Source of the DNA: Reclinomonas americana ATCC 50394
Taxonomy: Eukaryota > Jakobida > Jakobea > Jakobida
Length of the DNA stretch: 64,000 nucleotides
Assembly (NCBI GenBank): GCA_048213135.1
Contig: PS015010.1
Coordinates: 1,488,001 to 1,552,000, forward strand
Direction of reading: 5' to 3'
Of this stretch, positions 26,782 to 36,742 are shown piece after piece (the first letter of the stretch is position 1; each line of letters begins with the position of its first letter). Made by a program: the position numbers and the translations under genes. The notes beneath the pieces were generated by a model that was not told the origin of the DNA, made no database searches, and worked only from the letters and a program-made list of their open reading frames with translations.

Positions 26782-29277
26782 TTATTGGCCCACCAGGAAC
26801 ACGGCATTCCCCAGCAGCATTTTGCCATTCTCCCAAAAGCTCCTGAAGATGGGATCATCGGCGAAGAAAACAATATTGCCTCCACCCATAGGCTGCACAC
26901 CCAGCACGGTGCCATCCTTGATCTTTTCCTTTGTCTTGCTGCCAACAAACCCTGCCACCTGTGTTTCTTTTTTGATCACGCCCACATTCCAGCCGTCTTT
27001 CATGAAATCATAAATATCGGAACCCAGTTTAAGACTGAAGTATGTGTCGCCGTAACCAAAGGCCAGCGGGTGCGAGTTGTCGAGTTCGACTTTATAAATA
27101 GCGCCGGGAATATAATTGGCGATACCATCCCTTTCCCGGTTCTCATACCGTTTGATGTCGGTATAAGGATCTTTCTTATCGTCTTTTTTATCCTCGTCCT
27201 CTTTCTTGAATTTAAATCCCCACTCTGCCCGGGCTACCTGCGCCGTGGCATTATCCATAGTGATGATCTTTCCGCCCTGCTGTACCCAGTTCTTTATTTC
27301 CGTGGCGGCGTCTTTATCTTTCAGGAATTTATAATTGCCATCGGGCATGATGAGTACGTCAACATTTTTGAGACTGCTGCCACTCAGACCTTCCGCGTTG
27401 ATGAGGCTGATGGGATAGTTTAACTGCTGATCGAACAGGTGCCACACTTCACCTGCCGCGTTGGGATTAACACCATTGCCGGTGAGGAGCGCTACCGCAG
27501 GCTTTTTGATCAGGTGTACTTTTTCACTGCCGAAATCATATCCCGATTCCATAAAACCTCCGGCAACTTCGGTAACACCTGCATGATACTGGCTGAAAAG
27601 ACCGGCCAGTTCACCCAGCTTGTCTTCATTTCCTTTTTTAAGAATGATAAGGGTGCCCTTTTTAAACTTCATACCATTATAACCAAAGTCCTTTTCAGCA
27701 AAACGTACCCTTACCCCTGCATTTACAGCCGCGGCCAGGAAGCGCACATCCTCAAATGAATTGTAACGGACAAGATAGCCATAGTTGGCAGCCTTTACCG
27801 TTTCACCGGCTTTATCAGCAGGGTAAGCAGCTGCGTTTACCCGTTCCCGCACGGCATAAGTTTGTACGCCAAAAACATAGGGAAGGCTCCATGCGGTAAT
27901 ATCGTAGGTCACGGAATCGCTGAGTTTGGACTGAGGTTCAAACAATACTTTGATCAGCGTTGATTTGGGTTGAAAAGCACTTACCGCCAAAGCATTTCCG
28001 GCAGTAAAAACTTCCTCCTTACCGGTACTGTAATTATACCCTTTCATGGATGTACCGCTGACCTGTCCGTAACGGATGCCGTTGCGGTTGAAGAACTCAC
28101 GTACAGAACGGAGTTTGCCGGTATTGTTATCGGTGATGATGTAGGTTTTAAATTCACCAACACCTGTGGAAACCGCGTCTTCAAAATATTTTTTAAACCC
28201 TTTTACCAGGTCGGCATTATTTTTTGAAGAGGTTTCAATGGTGCTCATGCTTGTGGTGAAATGGTGAGCGATCCTGTCTTTCAATGTAAGCGTATCACCA
28301 TCGTTCAGGGTAACAGCCAGTCCGCCCGGACTGTGCCCGGCCTGTTCATACGTCATGCCGATGGCACCGTTATATATGGGGTACGTATCGCCATAAGCCG
28401 GGTAAAAAAGATCAAACACCTCTTTGGTGAAGTACAGCCAGCCGTTAGCGTCAAAATAGCGGGCATGGTTCTTTCCTATTGTCGTCTGGAAGCTGCGCTG
28501 CCAGGGCGTAATCACTTCATGAAAAGGTTCCGCCGCCGGGGCAAAGTAATAAGGGTTATTAGGATATTGTTCATGAAAATCACAATGCACCTGCGGCATC
28601 CATTCCGTGTATTTTTTCATGCGGCCCTGGGTTTCTACCTGTGTTTGCCAGGCCCAGTCGCGGTTGAGATCAAAATTGTAGTGGTTCACCCTTCCGCCCG
28701 GCCAGGGTTCATCGTGTTCACGGCTGTTGGGATTAGCGTCAGGATTTTTTCCCACCATTTGTGTAAACCAGTTCACATAACGGTCGCGGCCATCAGGGTT
28801 CAGGCAGGGATCGATGATCACTACCGTATTCTTCAGCCATTCGCGGGTCTGTGTATTGGAAGGGTTCAGCAATTCGTACAGCGTTTTCATGGCTACTTCA
28901 GATGAACTGGGTTCATTGCCATGCACATTATAACTCAGCCATACAATGGAGGGCGCATCGGCGCTGCCCGGTTTATCGGTCAGCTGGCCCGCCAGGCGCA
29001 GGTTATTTTTTCTTATCTCTTCCAGCGAAGCCATGTTGGCGGACGAACTCACGATCGCGATCAGCAGGTCGCGGCCTTCATTCGTCTGGCCGTAACGCTC
29101 CAGCTTCATCGACTGCGGGTTGGCCTTAGCCATGGCATCGAAATAGTTCACGATCTTATAATGCTGTGTATAACGGGAACCGAGTTCATAACCGAGGAAC
29201 TGGTCGGGGGATATGGCCTGTGAAAAACAATTAACAATCGTAAAAGTAAAGAAAGCGGCCAGGGCGAATTTTCTCAT
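26782..29277 (-). CDS. Secreted M14 family zinc carboxypeptidase
   Basis: An 831-aa protein with signal peptide MRKFALAAFFTFTIVNCFSQ. The M14 domain (about residues 40-340) has the zinc motif H-x-x-E in NVHGNEPSSSE, the substrate-binding FDLNRDWAWQ, the third zinc ligand in QVHCDFHEQYPNNPYYFAP and a candidate catalytic Glu in MTYEQAG. Residues 600-830 form a class I glutamine amidotransferase-like domain (PVALLTGNGVNPNAAGEVWHLFDQQLNYP..., DVLIMPDGNY, GGKIITMD). A similar extra domain ends the next protein. First gene of an operon with PIG-L deacetylase, a small membrane ORF and an SSS transporter. Probably periplasmic or cell-surface peptide processing. Confidence 0.9.
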   Translation of the reverse strand: MRKFALAAFFTFTIVNCFSQAISPDQFLGYELGSRYTQHYKIVNYFDAMAKANPQSMKLERYGQTNEGRDLLIAIVSSSANMASLEEIRKNNLRLAGQLTDKPGSADAPSIVWLSYNVHGNEPSSSEVAMKTLYELLNPSNTQTREWLKNTVVIIDPCLNPDGRDRYVNWFTQMVGKNPDANPNSREHDEPWPGGRVNHYNFDLNRDWAWQTQVETQGRMKKYTEWMPQVHCDFHEQYPNNPYYFAPAAEPFHEVITPWQRSFQTTIGKNHARYFDANGWLYFTKEVFDLFYPAYGDTYPIYNGAIGMTYEQAGHSPGGLAVTLNDGDTLTLKDRIAHHFTTSMSTIETSSKNNADLVKGFKKYFEDAVSTGVGEFKTYIITDNNTGKLRSVREFFNRNGIRYGQVSGTSMKGYNYSTGKEEVFTAGNALAVSAFQPKSTLIKVLFEPQSKLSDSVTYDITAWSLPYVFGVQTYAVRERVNAAAYPADKAGETVKAANYGYLVRYNSFEDVRFLAAAVNAGVRVRFAEKDFGYNGMKFKKGTLIILKKGNEDKLGELAGLFSQYHAGVTEVAGGFMESGYDFGSEKVHLIKKPAVALLTGNGVNPNAAGEVWHLFDQQLNYPISLINAEGLSGSSLKNVDVLIMPDGNYKFLKDKDAATEIKNWVQQGGKIITMDNATAQVARAEWGFKFKKEDEDKKDDKKDPYTDIKRYENRERDGIANYIPGAIYKVELDNSHPLAFGYGDTYFSLKLGSDIYDFMKDGWNVGVIKKETQVAGFVGSKTKEKIKDGTVLGVQPMGGGNIVFFADDPIFRSFWENGKMLLGNAVFLVGQ

Positions 29278-29389
29278 ATTGGTTAGAAATATATCTCACG
29301 AAAATAGTCAAAAACGGGCTAACGGTTTGTTAATCATATGCGTCCTGAAACAGAAAATTGTAACTTCATCACCAGATTAAAACTCGCCT

Positions 29390-31099
29390 ATGCGCCACCG
29401 GTTCTGTTCCCGCTTTTTTGCCGGGATTGCCATACTGGCATTTTGCCATTTCATCCAGCCTGCCACAGCACAGATCAGCAGGTATCATTACACCATCGAT
29501 AAAAAAGCTGAGGGCAGCAGCGGCGCTGTGGTATCGGCCCATCCCCTGGCCAGTAAGATCGGCCGCGATATGCTGCAGCAGGGAGGGAACGCCTTTGATG
29601 CCGCCATTGCCACACAACTGGCGCTGGCCGTGGTGTACCCGGGAGCAGGTAATATTGGTGGCGGAGGGTTCCTGGTGGCCCACCTGAAAGACGGGCGCAA
29701 CATCAGCATCGATTACCGCGAAAAAGCACCCGCATCCGCATCAAGGGATATGTACCTGGACGCGGCGGGTAATCCGCAACTGAACCTGTCCCAGGACGGT
29801 CACCTCGCTGCAGGCGTACCCGGCACCGTAGCGGGGCTTTTTGCCAGCCTGAAATATGCGAAACTGCCGATGAATACCCTTATACAACCCGCCATCGACC
29901 TGGCGGAAAAAGGATTCGCCATCACCTCTTCCCAGGCCGCTTCCTTCAACAGTCATAAAAAAGAATTTATAGCCCTCAACAATGCGCCCGTAGCTTTTGT
30001 AAAGGACAAGCCCTGGAAGGCCGGCGACCTGCTGGTACAAAAAGAACTGGCTGCAACACTCAGGCGTATACGTGACGACGGGCAGAAAGGATTTTATGAA
30101 GGCGAAACGGCCCGCCTAATCGTGGCGGAAATGCAGAAAGGCAAAGGCATCATCAGCCCCGAAGACCTGAAACAATACCAGGCGGTGGAAAGACCCGTCC
30201 TTGATTTTTCTTACAAACAATACCGCGTTCTGAGTATGCCCCTCCCCAGCAGTGGTGGCATTATTTTACAGCAGATGCTGAAGATGATTGAAAAGAGAAA
30301 TATCGGTGCTATGCAATTCCAGACGCCCGCCAGTGTGCAACTGATGGTAGAAATAGAAAGAAGAGCCTATGCCGACAGGGCCGAGTTCCTGGGTGATCCT
30401 GATTTTGTAAAAGTACCTGTAAAAAAACTGACCAGCGACGATTACCTCGCCGAAAGAATGAAGGATTATGAACCCGGCAAAGCCGGCAGCAGCCAGGTGA
30501 CCAAAGCGGGGCAGGCCAAAGAAAGCGAGGAAACCACACACCTGAGCGTGATCGACGCGTTGGGCAATGCGGTATCGGTAACCACTACCCTCAACGGTTC
30601 TTATGGCAGTCGTACGGTAGTAGGCGGCGCCGGTTTCCTGCTCAATAATGAAATGGACGACTTCAGCGTAAAACCCGGTGTTCCCAATATGTATGGCGCT
30701 GTAGGTAATGAAAAGAATGCCATTGCCCCGGGCAAACGTATGCTCAGCAGCATGACCCCTACTATCGTACTCAAAAACAACAAACCTTATTTAGTGGTAG
30801 GCACACCCGGCGGCACCACCATACCTACCAGTGTTTTTCAAACCATCGTAAACGTGATCGAGTTTGGTATGACACCGGAGGATGCCGTAAACAAACCGAA
30901 GTTCCATCACCAGTGGCTGCCCGATGAAGTATTCGTGGAGAAAGGATTTGACCCCGCCACACAGGAACAGTTAAAGGCCATGGGATATAAACTGTCGCCC
31001 CGCGAAAGCATCGGCCGTACCGAACTGATACAGGTAGTGAATAAAAAGATTACCGCCATTGCCGATAAACGGGGGGATGATGATGCGAAAGCATATTGA
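29390..31099 (+). CDS. ggt: Gamma-glutamyltransferase
   Basis: A 569-aa periplasmic N-terminal-nucleophile hydrolase that cleaves the gamma-glutamyl bond of glutathione. Signal peptide at residues 1-27. The precursor is normally split before a conserved Thr; here it lies in the EETTHLSVID motif at about residue 380. Other conserved sites are REKAPA near the start of the large subunit (substrate Arg), SMTPTI, and VGTPGGTTIP in the small subunit. The C-terminal HHQWLPDEV is also typical. Single gene with no obvious partner. Confidence 0.95.
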   Translation: MRHRFCSRFFAGIAILAFCHFIQPATAQISRYHYTIDKKAEGSSGAVVSAHPLASKIGRDMLQQGGNAFDAAIATQLALAVVYPGAGNIGGGGFLVAHLKDGRNISIDYREKAPASASRDMYLDAAGNPQLNLSQDGHLAAGVPGTVAGLFASLKYAKLPMNTLIQPAIDLAEKGFAITSSQAASFNSHKKEFIALNNAPVAFVKDKPWKAGDLLVQKELAATLRRIRDDGQKGFYEGETARLIVAEMQKGKGIISPEDLKQYQAVERPVLDFSYKQYRVLSMPLPSSGGIILQQMLKMIEKRNIGAMQFQTPASVQLMVEIERRAYADRAEFLGDPDFVKVPVKKLTSDDYLAERMKDYEPGKAGSSQVTKAGQAKESEETTHLSVIDALGNAVSVTTTLNGSYGSRTVVGGAGFLLNNEMDDFSVKPGVPNMYGAVGNEKNAIAPGKRMLSSMTPTIVLKNNKPYLVVGTPGGTTIPTSVFQTIVNVIEFGMTPEDAVNKPKFHHQWLPDEVFVEKGFDPATQEQLKAMGYKLSPRESIGRTELIQVVNKKITAIADKRGDDDAKAY

Positions 31100-31104
31100 T
31101 TTGA

Positions 31105-31258
31105 GAATGTGCGGATGAGAAGATTTGAAGATGTGCTAATGGAGAAAGATTCTTCGCTTCGCTGTGAATGGGATCCTTCGCTTCGCTGAAATGTGAATGA
31201 GATCCTTCGCTGTGAATGGGATCCTTCGCTTCGCTCAGGATAAAATTCGTAATTAAAA
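31105..31258. repeat. Composite intergenic repeat, left copy (inverted relative to 36743-37035)
   Basis: Contains units such as GTGAATGGGATCCTTCGCTT followed by a CAGGATAAAATTCGTAATTA tail, and a GAATGTGCGGATGAGAAGAT head. The same blocks occur in reverse orientation and reverse order after the tamB-like gene. It carries no gene. Confidence 0.8.
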
Positions 31259-31259
31259 T

Positions 31260-31766
31260 ATGTCTTTCTCACAAACCTTCCTCGACTCCGTTGTAAAACG
31301 CCTCCTCGGCTATAAGGTACTGGCCGAAAAAACATTCGAACAGTTAAGCGAAGCGGATATGCACTATGCACCCAATGAGACCAGCAACAGCGTGGCCATT
31401 ATCATCCGCCATATGGCCGGGAATATGCTTAGCCGCTGGACCGACTTCCTCACAACCGACGGGGAAAAGGACTGGCGTAACCGCGACTCGGAATTTGAAG
31501 ACCCGCAGCAAACCAAAGCCGAATTGCTGGCCTTTTGGGAAAAAGGATGGCAATGCTGCCTGCAGGCGATACAGGGACTGGAAGAAACCGACCTGGAAAA
31601 GACCATTACCATCCGGCAGGAACCACTTTCCGTTATTGACGCCATTAACCGGCAACTGGCACACTACCCCTATCATGTGGGGCAGATCATATATATTGGT
31701 AAGATCCTTAAAGACCAGGACTGGAAGAACCTGTCCATGCCCAAGAAACAAGCCTCCGGGTCATAA
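31260..31766 (+). CDS. DUF1572 (DinB-like fold) protein
   Basis: A 168-aa cytoplasmic protein. Features are SETSNSVAIIIRHMAGNMLSRW-like residues around 45-60 and AHYPYHVGQIIYIGKIL near 140. His in IIRHMAGN and the two His in AHYPYHVGQ are positioned as in the three-histidine metal site of the DinB/YfiT four-helix bundle. This group includes thiol- or bacillithiol-dependent transferases, but the DUF1572 branch has no assigned reaction. It lies between the two inverted repeats together with the tamB-like gene. Confidence 0.82.
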   Translation: MSFSQTFLDSVVKRLLGYKVLAEKTFEQLSEADMHYAPNETSNSVAIIIRHMAGNMLSRWTDFLTTDGEKDWRNRDSEFEDPQQTKAELLAFWEKGWQCCLQAIQGLEETDLEKTITIRQEPLSVIDAINRQLAHYPYHVGQIIYIGKILKDQDWKNLSMPKKQASGS

Positions 31767-31899
31767 AAACAGCCTGGAGAAACAAGGGCATTCATAATTT
31801 ATAATTCGTAATTGTCAATTGATACAGATTCATAATTTATCCCTAAAACTCCCGGAACATATAATTTCCCCGCACCATATGCAAAAGTTTGGTATTGAA

Positions 31900-31930
31900 T
31901 TTGCCTTTAGCGGCTGAATAGCTATTTTTA
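31900..31930 (+). promoter_or_regulatory. Candidate promoter of the tamB-like gene
   Basis: A TTG in GAATTTGCC, 19-nt spacer, then TATTTTTA, one mismatch from the -7 consensus. It sits about 20 nt before the proposed CTG start. Tentative. Confidence 0.3.
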
Positions 31931-31946
31931 CATCTAATAAGGAACC

Positions 31947-34900
31947 CTGCGCAGATTCTTCAAAATATTAAAAAGGACACTGCTGGCACTGCTTTTACTG
32001 CTGGTACTGGCATATATTGCCATAAACATACCCTTTGTACAGAACTGGGCGGCGCAAAAAGTAGCGGCACATTTTTCCAAAAAACTGCAGACAAAGGTCT
32101 CCATTAAATATGTAAGTTTCTCCCTGTTCAATAAACTGCGGCTGGAAGGCGTGCTGGTGGAAGACCGCCAGAAAGATACCCTCCTCTATGCCGGCGAGGC
32201 GAAGATCAATATTACCGACTGGTTCTTCCTGAAAGATGAAGCCACCATCAAATATGTGGGACTGTCTGATGCCGTGGTGAACATGAAACGCACCGATTCT
32301 GTATGGAACTACCAGTTCCTGGTAGACTATTTTTCCAGCCCCAAAAAGTCAACATCAAGTTCAGGCACTTCCATCGACTTTGGTTTGAAAGTGCTGGAAC
32401 TGAAAAATATCCGTTTCAACAAGATCGACAAATGGGCCGGGCAGGATATGGTGGTTAGTCTTGGTAAACTCGATCTTGATGCCGACATACTGGATTTTAA
32501 GAACAAGCAGGTAGTTATTTCACGCCTCGATCTTGACAAGCCCTTCTTCTTCCAGTCCAACTATACGGGCCTGAAGCCCCGCGGACCTGAGAACCTCGGA
32601 GAGATCGCTCAAAAGATCCCTGTTATATCGGCATTAAAATGGAACACCGGCGACTGGAAAGTGACGGTAAAAAAACTGCATGTGAACCAGGCCAGTTTTG
32701 CCAATGAACGGGAAACGGAAAGGGTTCCCTATGTGGGCCAGTTCGACGGGCAGCACCTGCTCTTCACCGATATTACCGGCGACCTGAACAATGTACAGTT
32801 TAAAGGCGACACCCTTACTGCCAGCATCAACCTGGCAGCGAGGGAGAAAAGCGGCTTTACGGTAAAAAAGATACAGTCTAACCTGAAGTTCACACCCGAT
32901 ATCATGGAATTCAGCGACCTGTTGCTGGAAACCAATCAGAGCAGGATCACCAACTATTATTCCATGCAATACAAAGACTTCAGTGGTGATCTGAGTAATT
33001 TCCTCCATAATGTTGTATTGGAAGGACGTTTTGATAACAGCGTGATCGCAAGTGACGATATCGCCTTCTTCGCTCCATCACTCAAAACATGGAAACGCAC
33101 TTTCCAGGTGAATGGCACCGCCAAAGGAACCGTAGATAATATTTCCGCGAAAAAACTGGTACTGAAAAGCGGTAATACCTATGTAGACGGCGACATTGCC
33201 CTGAGGGGACTGCCCGATATCAAGACCACGTTCATCGATTTCAGATCGAATGACCTGCAGACGAATTACCAGGATATGACCACCATCATACCCCTGCTGA
33301 AAAAAGTTACCCAACCCAAACTATCGCAACTCGGCAATATCAGGTTTAAAGGCAATTTTACAGGTTTTATTACCGACTTTGTGGCTTTCGGCAATATACA
33401 GACCAGCCTGGGCTCGCTTAATGCCGACCTCAACATGAAACTGCCGGAAAAAGGCGCTCCTGTATATTCCGGTAAAATATCCTCACCAGGCTTTAACCTG
33501 GGCAGGTTCCTCAACAGCAATGACCTGGGTACCGTGGCGCTGGATGGAAAAATAAGCGGCACCGGTTTCAACCGCCGTGACCTGGATATGAACTTCGACG
33601 GTAAAGTACACCGGCTGGATCTGAATGGTTATTCTTACCAGAACATTACCGTAAAAGGCGATTTCAAGAAAAACCTGTTCAGCGGCCTCCTCAGCATCAA
33701 TGACCCCAACCTGAAGATCGACGACCTTACCGGTTCGCTTACCCTCTCCCGTGATGAAACGAAATTCAGTTTTGATGCCCTGCTCAAATATGCCAACCTG
33801 AAAAATCTTAAACTGACCGATGAGAATTTCACACTCAATGGCAACCTCAATGTGGATTTTGAAGGCAATAATATCGACAATTTTTTGGGCGCCGCTCGTG
33901 TGTATAATGCGTCGCTGATGCATGACAGCACCCGGCTTTCGTTTGATTCACTGGTGCTGCGCTCTTCCACCAACAACGTTACCGGGCAAAAAGTACTGAC
34001 CCTGCAATCCAACGAATTTGAAGGCGATGTCACCGGCGATTTCAAGATCATGGAACTGCCCTCCGCGTTCCAGCTCTTCCTCAACCGCTACTACCCCACT
34101 TACATAAAAAAACCAACGCACGCCATCAGCAACCAGGATTTCAGTTTCCTGTTCAAAACACGGCAGGTGGATGAATATGTAAAACTGCTCGATAAGCGGC
34201 TGGGTGGTTTCAATAATTCGACGTTTTCAGGCGACATCAAGATCCCCGGCAACCAGCTCAACTTCAGCGCGGATGTGCCGGAGTTTAGTTACGACGGCAA
34301 ACGTTTTTCAGATGTGGTACTGAAAAGCAAAGGCGACCTGGATTCTTTGTCCACCAGCATTACCATGAGTGATGTATACCTCAGCGACAGCCTGCACCTG
34401 CCCAATACACAACTTACCATTTCTTCGTCCAACGATATTTCCAACGTAACGCTGAAAACAAGTGCCAGTAAAACACTCAGTGATGCCCAACTGAATGCCC
34501 GTGTACAAACACTCAGCGATGGTGTGTCCATTGATTTCTTTAACTCATCCTTTATCATCAATGATAAAAAATGGAACCTCGAAAAAGACGGGCACCTTAC
34601 TATACGTAAATCATCTCTCGAAGCCAGGGATGTCAGGTTCACCAGCGGTAACCAGGAGATCGTGATCTCTACCGAAATGGATGAGCTCACCGATCATACC
34701 AACCTCATTGCCCGGATCAGGAAAGTCAACATCGGCGACTTCACTCCTTTCTTCCTGAAACAACCAAAACTGGAAGGCGTACTAACGGGAACGATTATAC
34801 TGAAAGAACCATTCGGCCGCCAGATCGTAGAGTTTGACGCTGAAGCGGAAGACTTTGCGCTGGATGGCAAACGTATTGGCACCACCAAAATAAAAGGCGA

Positions 34901-36740
34901 CCTCAATCCCACCAGCGGCATCCTCAATATTGATGCTAATGCTGATGATACCGCATATAAATTCAGTGTAAAAGGAAGCATCAATATCAAAGACACAACC
35001 GGCAATGGTATGAACCTCGACTTTGTGGCCGACCGGTTCGATGTCAGCATTCTCGATAATTACCTGGGCAGCGTATTCTCCGGTCTGCAGGGCGATGCCA
35101 AAAGCAACCTCAAGATCAGTTCCGAAAATGGCCGCCGCACCCTCACCGGCAGTGTGACCATCACCGGCGGAGCACTCACGGTAAAGTATACCCAGTGTAA
35201 ATATCTTTTTGATAATGAAACGATCATCTTTAACCCGGATGAGATCGACATAGGTACCCTGCAACTGCGGGACACGCTGGGCAATACCGGCACCGCCAGT
35301 GGTAAGATACAGCACCAGTTCTTCAGCGAGTTCGGGTTTGACAGGCTGCTGTTCAAAACCGATAACGACAGGATGCTGCTGCTGAATACCACGCGACGCG
35401 ACAACGGCCAGTTTTATGGAAAGGTATTCGGGCGGGCTACCCTCACGCTCGACGGACCTGTTACCGATATGCGCATGAATATTGACGGTGCTCCTTCTAC
35501 CGTCGACAGCAGCCACATCTACCTGCTAACGGGAACGAGCAGCCGCGAATCGGGCACCATCGATTATATAGAATTCATACAGTACGGTGCCAAAATGGAA
35601 GACGCCTATATTGGTAAAAAGGAATCCAATATGGTGGTGAATATTGATGTAACTGCCAATCCCGCCTGTAAAGTAGACGTTATACTCGATGAAGAAACAG
35701 GCGATGCCATCAGGGGCAGCGGTGATGGCAAACTTAATATTACTGTGGGCACCCGCGAGCCGCTGAGAATATACGGCGGCTACAATATCACCAACGGACA
35801 GTATACCTTTAACTTTCAGACCCTGCTGAAAAAATTCTTTACGGTAAGACAGGGCTCCATCACCTGGAATGGAGATCCGCTGGAAGCAAGGGTGAATATA
35901 GAAGCCGAATACCTTGCCGAAAAAGTGGATGTAACCAGTCTTAATCCTTCTTACATACAGCGGGAAGACATCACCATTGTGGCACGCATCAGTGGTACGC
36001 TGAAGAAACCGGAGATCAAATTCGATTTCAAATTCGCAGAGAACAGCGCGCTGAGCAAAGACTTCTTCGCACTGAAAAAGATCGATGACATTAAGAACGA
36101 TAATAACGAGATGTTCAAACAGGTGGCCAGCCTGCTGCTGGTGAATTCGTTCATCTCCACCGACCAGAGCTTCCTTACAGGAGGTAATACACTGGCGCTG
36201 GCTACCAATACCATCGGAGGTATTATTTCCGGATGGCTGTCGAACCTGTTCAACAAAGAGCTGGAGAAAGCCACCAACGGTATCCTGTCTACTTACTTCG
36301 ACATCAACTCCAGTCTCGATCTGCAGAGAGCGGCTTTGCTGCAGGCCAATGTGAGTGCAGGTTTCAAGATCGTACTCAGCAGGAGGCTGATCGTACTGAT
36401 CGGTGGTAACCTTGACTATAACAATCCTTACGCGTCGCTGGCCCGCAAGGGGTTACTGACGCCAGATATCAACATTGAATGGCTGCTGAATAAAGATGGT
36501 TCCCTGCGGGTGGTGGGCTTCAACCGCACCAGCGTGGACCTTACATTCGGCCAGCGTAACCGTTCGGGTGTAAAACTCTCCTACCGTAAAGACTTTGACA
36601 AACTCTTCCTGAGCCGCGAGGAAAGAAAGAAAAGACAACTCCGGAAAAAAGAAATGGAGGAAAAAATGAAGAAGGAAAAAGAACTGGAAGAAAAGAAGAA
36701 AAAAGAAGAGGAACTCAGGATTGTTCCGGTTAACTCATAA
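31947..36740 (+). CDS. TamB/DUF490-type envelope protein, probably starting at a CTG codon
   Basis: Very long inner-membrane-anchored, mostly beta-helical protein of the TamB/AsmA-like class that bridges the periplasm for outer membrane lipid or protein transport. A GTG at 32151 would remove the anchor. The same frame is open upstream to 31941 and encodes a basic residue cluster followed by a TM helix (LLALLLLLVLAYIAINI), exactly what TamB proteins need, but it contains no ATG, GTG or TTG. CTG at 31947 is the likeliest start (1597 aa). The C-terminal DUF490 region (about residues 1200-1530) is recognisable (GDGKLNITVGTREPLRIYGG, FTVRQGSITWNGDPLEA...). The protein ends in a Lys/Glu-rich coiled tail of about 40 residues. 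Confidence 0.85.
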   Translation: MRRFFKILKRTLLALLLLLVLAYIAINIPFVQNWAAQKVAAHFSKKLQTKVSIKYVSFSLFNKLRLEGVLVEDRQKDTLLYAGEAKINITDWFFLKDEATIKYVGLSDAVVNMKRTDSVWNYQFLVDYFSSPKKSTSSSGTSIDFGLKVLELKNIRFNKIDKWAGQDMVVSLGKLDLDADILDFKNKQVVISRLDLDKPFFFQSNYTGLKPRGPENLGEIAQKIPVISALKWNTGDWKVTVKKLHVNQASFANERETERVPYVGQFDGQHLLFTDITGDLNNVQFKGDTLTASINLAAREKSGFTVKKIQSNLKFTPDIMEFSDLLLETNQSRITNYYSMQYKDFSGDLSNFLHNVVLEGRFDNSVIASDDIAFFAPSLKTWKRTFQVNGTAKGTVDNISAKKLVLKSGNTYVDGDIALRGLPDIKTTFIDFRSNDLQTNYQDMTTIIPLLKKVTQPKLSQLGNIRFKGNFTGFITDFVAFGNIQTSLGSLNADLNMKLPEKGAPVYSGKISSPGFNLGRFLNSNDLGTVALDGKISGTGFNRRDLDMNFDGKVHRLDLNGYSYQNITVKGDFKKNLFSGLLSINDPNLKIDDLTGSLTLSRDETKFSFDALLKYANLKNLKLTDENFTLNGNLNVDFEGNNIDNFLGAARVYNASLMHDSTRLSFDSLVLRSSTNNVTGQKVLTLQSNEFEGDVTGDFKIMELPSAFQLFLNRYYPTYIKKPTHAISNQDFSFLFKTRQVDEYVKLLDKRLGGFNNSTFSGDIKIPGNQLNFSADVPEFSYDGKRFSDVVLKSKGDLDSLSTSITMSDVYLSDSLHLPNTQLTISSSNDISNVTLKTSASKTLSDAQLNARVQTLSDGVSIDFFNSSFIINDKKWNLEKDGHLTIRKSSLEARDVRFTSGNQEIVISTEMDELTDHTNLIARIRKVNIGDFTPFFLKQPKLEGVLTGTIILKEPFGRQIVEFDAEAEDFALDGKRIGTTKIKGDLNPTSGILNIDANADDTAYKFSVKGSINIKDTTGNGMNLDFVADRFDVSILDNYLGSVFSGLQGDAKSNLKISSENGRRTLTGSVTITGGALTVKYTQCKYLFDNETIIFNPDEIDIGTLQLRDTLGNTGTASGKIQHQFFSEFGFDRLLFKTDNDRMLLLNTTRRDNGQFYGKVFGRATLTLDGPVTDMRMNIDGAPSTVDSSHIYLLTGTSSRESGTIDYIEFIQYGAKMEDAYIGKKESNMVVNIDVTANPACKVDVILDEETGDAIRGSGDGKLNITVGTREPLRIYGGYNITNGQYTFNFQTLLKKFFTVRQGSITWNGDPLEARVNIEAEYLAEKVDVTSLNPSYIQREDITIVARISGTLKKPEIKFDFKFAENSALSKDFFALKKIDDIKNDNNEMFKQVASLLLVNSFISTDQSFLTGGNTLALATNTIGGIISGWLSNLFNKELEKATNGILSTYFDINSSLDLQRAALLQANVSAGFKIVLSRRLIVLIGGNLDYNNPYASLARKGLLTPDINIEWLLNKDGSLRVVGFNRTSVDLTFGQRNRSGVKLSYRKDFDKLFLSREERKKRQLRKKEMEEKMKKEKELEEKKKKEEELRIVPVNS

Positions 36741-36742
36741 CT

